Assembly (NCBI GenBank): GCA_947470805.1
Contig: CANIVU010000022.1
Span: 22,808-86,807 of the forward strand
DNA: 64,000 nucleotides
From: Acidobacteriota bacterium
GTDB taxonomy: Bacteria; Acidobacteriota; Terriglobia; Bryobacterales; Bryobacteraceae
Direction of reading: 5' to 3'
Within the stretch, counting starts at the first letter, position 1. The number at the start of each line of letters is the position of its first letter. Of the stretch, positions 39,458 to 46,891 are shown piece after piece. A program made the translations under genes and the position numbers. Below the pieces are notes generated by a model. It ran no database searches and was not told the DNA's origin. It was given only the letters and a program-made list of their open reading frames with translations.

Positions 39458-42400
39458 TTAGTAGCTGAGCTTCAGCGCCAACTGCACCTGTCGTTGCCCG
39501 CTCGCCGCCGTGATCACGCCGAACGACCCCGGAGCATTCACCGTCGTCCCCGGCCCATTCCACGTCGGCGAATTCGTGAAGTTAAACGCCTCCGCCCGGA
39601 GCTGAATGTTGAACCGCTCCGTCGCCCGGAAGTCCTTGAACAACGAGAAATCAATCCCGTGCGTCCCCGGCCCACGCAGATTCGGCGACGTCCGGCCCGT
39701 GTTCCCAAACGTGTAAATCGGCGCCTGGGTGAACACCGTCGGATCAAAGTACGCATTCAGCCGGTCCGAAATTGCCCCCGTCTTCGCGCCGCTCTGCCCG
39801 TTGTTATTCGGCCTCTGCCCCGGCGAATTCAGATTCGTGTTGTTCCCGCCGTTGGAAATCTGCAGCGGCAACCCCTTGGCAAACGTCGCAATCCCATTCA
39901 TCTGCCACCCGCCCAGCACCAGTTCCGCGGGCTTGGCCATGTTCAGGAAATACTTCCGGCCCTTGCCAAACGGCAGCTGATAGTTCGCGCTGATCACCAG
40001 CCGCCGCGACGAATCCTGCGCCGAAACAGCCTTCTCCGCCTTCCGGTTATAAAAGTCCTGCTTGGTCCCCGCGTTGCCCAGGAACGTCACCACCTGCGAC
40101 ACATCGTCCAGCAGTTTCGACCCCGTAAAGCTGATCAACATCAACAGCCCCTGCGAGTCAAACCGCTTCTCCGCCTCCAGCGTGAACGAGTGGTACACCG
40201 AATTGCCCTGCGGCTTCCGGAACCCGTTCAAACTCGTGTACTGCGGATACGGCGAAAGCAGTTGCCGCCGCAATACCGTCGGCTGGCTCAGCGTCGACGT
40301 CGGATTCGTCACCACCCCGAAAAACGGATTCGGTACCGATTGCGTCAACTGCCCGCCCAGCGCGAAAAAGCTCGCCGGCAACTGGTTGTACGTCATGTTG
40401 CTCTCCCCGTCAATCAGGTGCTGCCCCTTGCTACCCAGATACCCTGTCGTCACCACCCAGCCGCCCTTCAGCTCCTGCTGGATGTTCAGGTTCCACTGCT
40501 GTACCACCGGGTTCCGCGAGTCAATGAAGAAGCTGTCCCCAATGCCCAATCCCAGGTCCGTCCGCGTGCCCGATTGCAACCCCTCCACCGAGCCCAACGG
40601 CAGGTTGAACCCGGCCGGGAACGGGTTGCGCAGATAGTTCTGCACCGTCCGCCCGTTGTCGATGGAGACGATCATGTTCGACGTGCTCTGGAATCCAGCC
40701 ACGCCGCCCGATCCCGACGTCCCCGCCGCCTGCATCACCGACGGCGAATACAGAATGCCATACGCTCCACGCACCACCGTCTTCGGCAGCACATGGTACG
40801 CCCAGCCAAACCGCGGGCCCCAGTTGTTTAAATCGGTCGGCACCTGGTGCCGGTTCCCCGGCCCCGTAAACTTCATCGCGCCGACAAGCTTCTCGTACCC
40901 CGGCACCTTCCCGGCAATCGGCGACGGCGCGTCCAGGTCAAAATAGCTCAGCCGGTTGTAGCGTTCGGTGCGCGGAATGTCCACGTCGTAGCGCAGCCCG
41001 ATGTTGAAAGTCAGCTTCCGCGTCACCTTCCAGTCATCCTGGAAGTAGAACCCCGTATCGGCCGACGCCGTCGCCGCGTCAAAACTGTGACTGATCGATC
41101 CACCGCCCGGTATGCCCAACAGCGCCGTCGCCAACCCATTGCCCTCCGTCACCACGCCCGCCGCGCCAACCACCCGCTGCGTGTAGTTCGCCGCAAAACT
41201 GTACTGTCCCGCCGGCTGCCCCAACTGCGTGAAGTTCAAAAAGTTCTTCCGCCACTGGCCGCCAAACTTCAACGTGTGCTTGGCCAGAACTTTCGTTAGA
41301 TCACCGCGCAGAATATGCGACATCGGCCGGTTCAGCAGCGTCGTAAACGTCGCCTGCCCCAGGTTCGAAAGGTTCGTGTTCCCGCCAAAGCTGATGTTCG
41401 GAAACTCCCGGTTCTGCACGTTCACCAGGTTGTTGTAGTAGGACGGGAACCCCAGTGCCGCCATGTCGATCCCCTCGGAGAACGGATACCGCACCCCCGT
41501 CGTCCGCGCAAAGCCGTAGTTGAAGCTGAAAATCGTCGTCGGCGAAAAAGTGTAGACGCTGTTAAACGTCACATTGTACTGGTTGCTCACGTTCTGCCCG
41601 TCGCCAATCGACGTGCCCTGCGTGCCAAATCCGTTCAGCGGCACGCTGATGCCTCTGCCGTAGGAACCACGCGCAAACACGCGCCACTTCGCCGAAAAGT
41701 TGTGATCAATGCGCGAGTCGAACTTATCGTCCTCGCTCGCCGCCTTGCCGGAAGCAAAGAAGTTGTTCTGCTGGGTAAACGCGTTCGTCGGCACAGAATT
41801 CGGCTTCGGATAATACTTCAGCAAATTCACCATCACCGGGTCGAACCGCGTCGACGGAATCCGATTCCCCGGGAACGCCGTGCGCGTATTGTCCGCCGCC
41901 ACCGTCAACGGATCAAACAGCGTGATCGCCGCGCCGTTGCCGTTCCGCAAATTCGAAAAGTCGCCCGCCATCCACTCCGGCAGCGGTACCGATGCCTGGC
42001 TCTGCGACGCCGTTCGCGACCGCGTGCTCTGTTCGCTAAAGAAAAAGAACGTCCGGTTCTTGCCGTCGTAGACTTTCGGAATCGTCACCGGTCCGCCCAC
42101 CGTAAAACCATACTGATTGCGCTGGAACGCCGCCAGCTTCACACCGTTCCGGTTGTTCAGCCACGTGTTGGTATCCAGCTTCGTATTCCGCAAAAAGTCA
42201 TAGGCGGAAAAATGAAAGGTGTTCGACCCGCCCCGCGTCGCCACGTTGATCACGCCGCCACCCGTGCGCCCGTACTCGGCCGCCAAGGCGTTCGTGATCA
42301 CCGAGAACTCCGCCACCGAATCCTGAATCGGCGTGTAGCCCGTAGAAAGGTTGGAGACATTATTCTCCGGCAAAATCACCGACGTGCCGTCGATCGTAAT

Positions 42401-42931
42401 TTCGTTCGTGGCGTTCCGCCCGCCGGAAATCCACGGCGTCGATCCACCGCCGCCCGGCGTCACGCCCGGCGTCAACGTCGCCAGCGAAAACGGGTTCCGC
42501 CCGTTCAGCGGCAGGTCGAGAATCTGCTTGCTCGTCACGACGGTTGAAATCGAAGAGGTCTCCGTCGCCAGTTGCGCCGCGTTCGCCGATACTTCCACGG
42601 TCGTCGCCGTATCGCCGATCTTCAATTCAATCTCCAGCGTCACCGTCTGCTGGACGTTGATCGTCAGTTTGCTCTGCACGTATTTGCCGAACCCGGCCTT
42701 CTCCACCGTCACGCGATACGCGCCGGGCAGCACGAAGCCATTAAAGAAGCGGCCCTCCGAATTCGTCGGCCCCTCCTGCTTCACGCCGGTCGCTTCGTTT
42801 TGAATGGTGACCTTCGCACCGGGAATGGAAGCGCCCGATGGGTCGCTCACGCGGCCATTTAAGACGCCGGTCGCCGTCTGGGCGATAGCGGTCGCGCCAC
42901 AGAGCGCCGCAAGGAATATAAGTCGGTACAT
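39458..42931 (-). CDS. TonB-dependent receptor-like outer membrane protein
   Basis: Largest of the three Oar-like proteins, 1157 residues. Signal peptide 1-18 (ends AIAQT), carboxypeptidase-regulatory-like domain about 20-110 (TGVLNGRVSDPSGASIPGAKV), plug about 120-240 with EITIDGTSVIL and ALAAEYGRTGGG, barrel ending in QLALKLSY with a terminal Tyr. A GGAGG ribosome site is 9 bases before the ATG at 42931. Transcribed opposite to the other two receptors. The ligand is unknown. Confidence 0.93.
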   Translation of the reverse strand: MYRLIFLAALCGATAIAQTATGVLNGRVSDPSGASIPGAKVTIQNEATGVKQEGPTNSEGRFFNGFVLPGAYRVTVEKAGFGKYVQSKLTINVQQTVTLEIELKIGDTATTVEVSANAAQLATETSSISTVVTSKQILDLPLNGRNPFSLATLTPGVTPGGGGSTPWISGGRNATNEITIDGTSVILPENNVSNLSTGYTPIQDSVAEFSVITNALAAEYGRTGGGVINVATRGGSNTFHFSAYDFLRNTKLDTNTWLNNRNGVKLAAFQRNQYGFTVGGPVTIPKVYDGKNRTFFFFSEQSTRSRTASQSQASVPLPEWMAGDFSNLRNGNGAAITLFDPLTVAADNTRTAFPGNRIPSTRFDPVMVNLLKYYPKPNSVPTNAFTQQNNFFASGKAASEDDKFDSRIDHNFSAKWRVFARGSYGRGISVPLNGFGTQGTSIGDGQNVSNQYNVTFNSVYTFSPTTIFSFNYGFARTTGVRYPFSEGIDMAALGFPSYYNNLVNVQNREFPNISFGGNTNLSNLGQATFTTLLNRPMSHILRGDLTKVLAKHTLKFGGQWRKNFLNFTQLGQPAGQYSFAANYTQRVVGAAGVVTEGNGLATALLGIPGGGSISHSFDAATASADTGFYFQDDWKVTRKLTFNIGLRYDVDIPRTERYNRLSYFDLDAPSPIAGKVPGYEKLVGAMKFTGPGNRHQVPTDLNNWGPRFGWAYHVLPKTVVRGAYGILYSPSVMQAAGTSGSGGVAGFQSTSNMIVSIDNGRTVQNYLRNPFPAGFNLPLGSVEGLQSGTRTDLGLGIGDSFFIDSRNPVVQQWNLNIQQELKGGWVVTTGYLGSKGQHLIDGESNMTYNQLPASFFALGGQLTQSVPNPFFGVVTNPTSTLSQPTVLRRQLLSPYPQYTSLNGFRKPQGNSVYHSFTLEAEKRFDSQGLLMLISFTGSKLLDDVSQVVTFLGNAGTKQDFYNRKAEKAVSAQDSSRRLVISANYQLPFGKGRKYFLNMAKPAELVLGGWQMNGIATFAKGLPLQISNGGNNTNLNSPGQRPNNNGQSGAKTGAISDRLNAYFDPTVFTQAPIYTFGNTGRTSPNLRGPGTHGIDFSLFKDFRATERFNIQLRAEAFNFTNSPTWNGPGTTVNAPGSFGVITAASGQRQVQLALKLSY

Positions 42932-43075
42932 GGACAGAAGCCTCCTGAATCCCAGTAAGCATATGCGAAACCGGGAGGGGGTACGGAAGGGTTACACCAT
43001 GATTTCACCGTGTAGAGCCTTTAGAATTCACAACTTGCCCCGCCCCAACTCGCTGGCGCTGACACCCCCAAGGAG

Positions 43076-43891
43076 GTGGTGGCGGCAATCGAGCGAATCT
43101 GCGCCAGCCCCGCGTTCCAGGGCCGCAAGCGGTCGCGCCAGTTCCTGGAGCACGTCTGCCGGCACACCCTCGACGGTGACCCGGGTGCGCTCAAAGAACG
43201 CTCCCTCGCCATCGACGTCTTCGGCCGCGCCGCCTCTTCCGACATGAGTGACGACACCATCGTCCGCGTCGGCGCCCGGGAAGTCTGCAAACGCTACGCC
43301 TCGCCGGAGGCGCGCAACGCGGCGGCGGTCATCGATCTGCCCGCAGGCTTCTACTTCCCCGAGTTCCGTGCGCCGTCCGCCGTGGCGCCATCCGCGCCCA
43401 CACCCTTCGAACAATTCTGGGCCCCTGTCTTCGCCGCAAACGATCCGCTCCTCGTCGGCATCAGCCACCCCATCGTCTACCCCGTCTCCGCCCGCGCCCA
43501 CCAACTGACCGACGAACGTCTCGGGCCGCAAACAACGCCCGCGCAACGCCCCATCGACGTCGCCTCCAAGCAACTCGATGCCACCGATATCATCCCCGTC
43601 CGCAACGGCCAAAGCATGCCGACAGTCTTCCCTTCGCCGACCTCCGCCAGGCCCGCACGTTGCTCGTCGGCAACGCCGAATGGCGCGCCAGCGCCAAAGA
43701 CGATGGCTCCACAAACTGGGCGAGTGCTCTCCGATCCGGCGCAGTTGAACGCCGTCATCGAAAAGCCCCCGCCCAACTGGGAGTCGCGGAATCCGCGGTT
43801 GCTCCTGCGGGAGAAGTTGATGCCGCCTACTCCAACGGGTTGCAGACCCCGGCCGGCACGCTGCCCGCTTCGGTCTTGCAAATGTTGTTGA
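43076..43891 (+). pseudogene. decayed acidobacterial winged-helix-like signalling gene
   Basis: The first 100 residues (ICASPAFQGRKRSRQFLEHV, KERSLAIDVFGR, DDTIVRVGAREV) match a conserved N-terminal domain of large acidobacterial proteins that I know from memory; related sequences go on to a sugar-binding-like domain. Near 43620-43640 the reading shifts: the expected FADLRQARTLLVGNAEW appears one frame away. It then jumps back to the first frame at SDPAQLNAVIEKPPPNWESRN, with the middle of the domain missing. The frame also runs into the convergent beta-helix gene. Together these point to a frameshifted, internally deleted remnant. The family match is recalled, not searched. Confidence 0.65.
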
Positions 43892-44738
43892 CGTTCCAGG
43901 TATTGCCCGAGCCATCGGAGACGTCGGTCAGGTCGGTCACGTTGAAGCGCACCGTGTTCATCGCCACCTTGTTCTGCGACGACTTATTGAACACCGTGAT
44001 CCCGTTGCCGGAATTGTGGCTGATCGAATTGCCCGTCACCGTGTTCCGCGACGAACCCTGCAGCATCGTCAGCCCGGCGTCCATCGACTGGCCGCCGCCC
44101 ACGGCGAAGATCGCGTTGCTCGTAATCGCCGTGTCACCCGCGCTGTACAGCAACACGCCGAACGCCGCGTTGGTGGATTGGATGTTGTGGATCTGATTCC
44201 CGCTGATCCGCGCGCAGCCCTGGTTCTCCAGGTGAATGCCCTGCGTCTGGCTGGAGATGTAGTTGTACTGCAGATCGGCGGTCAGCGGTCCGCTCTGCCC
44301 CGGCAGCACGATCGGGCACGGCACGCCGGCCGCGTAGATGCCGATGGCGAACTGCCGCGTATCCTTCGTGAGCGGGTTCGACGGCCCGCCGATGGTGACG
44401 TTCTTCACCGCGGCCACATTGGCGTTCGACAGCAGTACGCCCGTCGAAAATCCAGTGATTACGCCAGGCCCGTAGATGGAGACACCCTTCTTCGAGACGA
44501 CCTCGATCCCCCGCACGCCGGCGAGGTCCTGGCAGCTTCCCAGATAGCCCGCGCCCGTGCAGTCGATCGTGAACCCGTTCAGGTTGATCGTCGTGTTATC
44601 GGCGCCCACGCGCAGTGCGGTCTGCGAGTTGCAGTGCAGGTCCTCGGTCAGCGTTACCACGCCAGACACCACCTGCCCGCAGGTGAGGGCGAACATCGGG
44701 TGCGCGCACAGCGCGGCGAAAACGAGTATGTGTTTCAT
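43827..44738 (-). CDS. right-handed parallel beta-helix protein, exported
   Basis: A 303-residue exported protein; the ATG at 44738 gives a signal peptide (MKHILVFAALCAHPMFA). The remainder is a parallel beta-helix of the NosD/pectate-lyase type: TTINLNGFTIDC, GVSIYGPGVITGF, NVTIGGPSN, NYISSQTQGIHL, AITSNAIFAV, NTVTGNSISHNSGNGITVF. There are several Cys residues that could form disulfides. A polysaccharide-binding or lyase role is likely. It is the last gene of the esterase/SUMF1/beta-helix run, and its ribosome site is buried in a 16-base-pair hairpin. Confidence 0.87.
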   Translation of the reverse strand: MKHILVFAALCAHPMFALTCGQVVSGVVTLTEDLHCNSQTALRVGADNTTINLNGFTIDCTGAGYLGSCQDLAGVRGIEVVSKKGVSIYGPGVITGFSTGVLLSNANVAAVKNVTIGGPSNPLTKDTRQFAIGIYAAGVPCPIVLPGQSGPLTADLQYNYISSQTQGIHLENQGCARISGNQIHNIQSTNAAFGVLLYSAGDTAITSNAIFAVGGGQSMDAGLTMLQGSSRNTVTGNSISHNSGNGITVFNKSSQNKVAMNTVRFNVTDLTDVSDGSGNTWNVNNICKTEAGSVPAGVCNPLE

Positions 44739-44740
44739 CA

Positions 44741-44786
44741 AAGTAAAGCTCCTTGTCCCCACAGTGCGGAACAAGGAGCTTTACTT
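44741..44786 (-). promoter_or_regulatory. 16-bp hairpin covering the Shine-Dalgarno of the beta-helix gene
   Basis: Perfect 16-base inverted repeat AAGTAAAGCTCCTTGT/ACAAGGAGCTTTACTT (44741-44756 with 44771-44786), 14-base loop. On the minus strand its second arm holds AAGGAG (44754-44749), 10 bases before the ATG at 44738. When folded, the hairpin hides the ribosome site. It lies just after the SUMF1 stop, so it could also act in mRNA processing or partial termination. Confidence 0.8.
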
Positions 44787-44792
44787 GATCAT

Positions 44793-45629
44793 TTACTCCG
44801 CGCTGCGTGCCGGGCGGAAGCCGATCATGCGCCACGCCTGCAGCGACGGCCAGCCGCCGGAGCGCGCGTAGCTGCGCAGGTCCTGGCCCTCAAAGAAGAA
44901 CGAGCCGCCGCGTAACACGCGGTAGGCGCCCTTCTCCGGACCCTTCGGATTCTTCTTCGGCGAGACTTCGTAGTAGCTCCGGCTGTACCAGTCCGAGCAC
45001 CACTCCATCACGTTGCCGCCCATGTCCATGGCGCCGTACGGCGAAACGCCTTTGGGGAAGCTGCCCACGGTCATGCCGGTGTCGAACTTCTGCTTGCCGG
45101 CGTAGTTGGCGTGGTCGTAGTCGATCGTGTTGCCCCAGGGGAACCGGCGCTGGTCGGTGCCGCGCGCGGCCTTCTCCCATTCGGCTTCGGTGGGCAGGCG
45201 GTACTTTTTGCCGGTCTTGATGCTCAGCCAGTTGCAGTAGGCGGTGGCGGCGTCCCAATTGACGCCCAGCACCGGATAGTTGTCGCTGCCCGGCGTGGCG
45301 CCACCGTGGTTGACGGCCTGCGTCCAGTAAGGGCTCTGATCCTTCGGCACGACGCGGCCGGTAGGCCAGAGCTTCACGTCGTCGTAGAGCGGGTCATTCT
45401 GGAACTTCTTCCAGTCGGCGTTGGTCACTTCGAACTTGCCGATGTAGAACGTGTCGACGTGGACTTGATGTACGGGCCGTTCGCGCGGCTCGCCGTCACC
45501 GAAGTTGTCGCCCATTTTGAAGGCGCCACCGGGGACAATCACGAAATCGCCGTAGCCTTCGTTGATGACCTTGGAAGCGTCAGCCGCGAACAGCGTAGCG
45601 GCGGCGAATAAGAGAAGAGCGGCGCGCAT
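44793..45629 (-). CDS. SUMF1/FGE-fold protein lacking the catalytic cysteines
   Basis: Exported 278-residue protein of the formylglycine-generating-enzyme (SUMF1) fold, with signal peptide 1-16. Fold motifs are clear: VPGGAFKMGDNFG, EVTNADWKKF, YPVLGVNWDAATAYCNWLS, YRLPTEAEWEKAARG, GNVMEWCSDW, YRVLRGGSF and the final MIGFRPA. The C-terminal segment where true FGE has its Cys pair (after GGSF) contains none, so formylglycine oxidation is unlikely. Most bacterial SUMF1 domains of this kind are binding or iron/thiol-independent proteins of unknown role. Its ATG overlaps the stop of the hydrolase by one base (TAATG). Confidence 0.9.
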   Translation of the reverse strand: MRAALLLFAAATLFAADASKVINEGYGDFVIVPGGAFKMGDNFGDGEPRERPVHQVHVDTFYIGKFEVTNADWKKFQNDPLYDDVKLWPTGRVVPKDQSPYWTQAVNHGGATPGSDNYPVLGVNWDAATAYCNWLSIKTGKKYRLPTEAEWEKAARGTDQRRFPWGNTIDYDHANYAGKQKFDTGMTVGSFPKGVSPYGAMDMGGNVMEWCSDWYSRSYYEVSPKKNPKGPEKGAYRVLRGGSFFFEGQDLRSYARSGGWPSLQAWRMIGFRPARSAE

Positions 45630-46423
45630 TACTTTGCACCTCCGAAGAAGCCGCCGACTTTGAGGAAGTGCTTAAAGGCGTCCATCCAGGGCGAGAACTC
45701 CGGACTGGTCGAGGCGGCGCCGAAGCCGTGGCGGCCCTTCTGATACAGGTGAATCTCAACGACCGTGCCGGCGCGGTTCATGTCCAGGAACAACTGCGCG
45801 CTGGCGTTTGCGGCGCCGGCGTCGTGCGCGGCGGCCAGCAGGAACGTCGGCGGGAACTCTTTCAGCTTCTCGCCCGGCGTGGGCCGGCCGGCGCTGTAGA
45901 CCATCAGCAGGTAGTTGGGTTTGGAGTCGAGCCGGTCGATGGGGTCGGCGGCGGTGGGGTCCCCTGGGCCGGCGGCGGCGGCGACGGAGCGCGCCATCGA
46001 CGAGCCGGCCGAGAAGCCGGCGAAGATGACTTTATTCGGATCAATCTTGAAGTCCTTGGCGCGGGCGCGGACCAGGCGCATGGCGCGGTTGCCATCGAGC
46101 ACGCGGGCCGCCTCTCCATAGCGTGGGTTGAGGCGGTAGGTGAGGACGAAGGCGGTGGTGCCCCAGTCGTTCATGCGCTCGGCCACTTCGATGCCTTCGA
46201 GGCCATACATCAACATGATGTTGGAGCCGCCGGGGGCGATGATGACGGCGGTGCCGTTGCTCTTGCCGGGCGGGGGTTCAAAGACGGTGAGGAAAGGCGC
46301 GTCGAGCGGGCCGTCGCCGGCGGCGAGCGGGACCTTGCCCGGTTCCCAGAGAGGGATGTTGTAGTTTTCGCCGGCGGCGAAGGCGGCGAGGCTCAATACA
46401 AAGGCCAGAAAGAATTTGGACAT
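45629..46423 (-). CDS. alpha/beta hydrolase (acetyl-xylan-esterase-like), exported
   Basis: Secreted alpha/beta hydrolase of 264 residues; the ATG at 46423 gives a signal peptide (MSKFFLAFVLSLAAFA). The nucleophile elbow is GFSAGSS, the oxyanion region is IIAPGGSNIML, and the catalytic His is likely in RHGFG near the end. It resembles carbohydrate acetyl esterases. It leads an operon with the SUMF1-fold and beta-helix proteins, which suggests removal of acyl groups from a polysaccharide. Only 47 bases separate it from the divergent thioesterase gene. Confidence 0.9.
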   Translation of the reverse strand: MSKFFLAFVLSLAAFAAGENYNIPLWEPGKVPLAAGDGPLDAPFLTVFEPPPGKSNGTAVIIAPGGSNIMLMYGLEGIEVAERMNDWGTTAFVLTYRLNPRYGEAARVLDGNRAMRLVRARAKDFKIDPNKVIFAGFSAGSSMARSVAAAAGPGDPTAADPIDRLDSKPNYLLMVYSAGRPTPGEKLKEFPPTFLLAAAHDAGAANASAQLFLDMNRAGTVVEIHLYQKGRHGFGAASTSPEFSPWMDAFKHFLKVGGFFGGAK

Positions 46424-46470
46424 CGACGGTAAGTCTCTTATTCGGGCAGACCGCATGTCAAGCTGAACAG

Positions 46471-46887
46471 ATGGGCTACGTCTTCCGGCACCGCCGTCGA
46501 GTGGAGTTTTCCGAAACCGATATGGTGGGCATCGTGCACTTCAGTAACTTCTTCCGTTACGCCGAGGCGGCGGAGACGGCGATGTATCGCGAGCTGGGCA
46601 TTTCGGTGACGCAGGGCGACATCACGTTCCCGCGCGTGCACGCCGAGTTCGACTTCCGGAAGCCGCTGCGGTTTGAGGAAGAGTTCGACGTGGTGGTGGA
46701 GGTGGAGGAGGTGCGGTCGCGCAGTTTGGCGTACGCATTCCGGGTGGAGAATCTGAGCGGGGAGGCCTGTGCGCGCGGGAAGCTGGTTGTGGCGTGTGTG
46801 CGGAAGGACCCGGCCACTGGCGCGCTGGCGAGCGTGGCGGTGCCGGCGCGGATGGCCGAACTGCTGCGGACCCCGGCGGCGATTTGA
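46471..46887 (+). CDS. 4HBT/YbgC-like acyl-CoA thioesterase
   Basis: Hotdog thioesterase of 138 residues with VEFSETDMVGIVHFSNFFRY (Asp at residue 17) and VVACVRKDP near its end. It is a paralogue of the thioesterase at 13847, aligned residue for residue around the active site. It probably hydrolyses short or aromatic acyl-CoAs in the cytoplasm. The next gene starts 5 bases after its stop. Confidence 0.9.
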   Translation: MGYVFRHRRRVEFSETDMVGIVHFSNFFRYAEAAETAMYRELGISVTQGDITFPRVHAEFDFRKPLRFEEEFDVVVEVEEVRSRSLAYAFRVENLSGEACARGKLVVACVRKDPATGALASVAVPARMAELLRTPAAI

Positions 46888-46891
46888 TAGC

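Noticed and set aside
44741..44786. Inverted repeat as ends of an insertion sequence
   Set aside because: Only 14 bases lie between the arms and no transposase or target duplication is present; a hairpin in RNA is the better reading.
44793..45629. Formylglycine-generating enzyme for sulfatases
   Set aside because: The C-terminal Cys pair needed for the reaction is missing and there is no sulfatase nearby.
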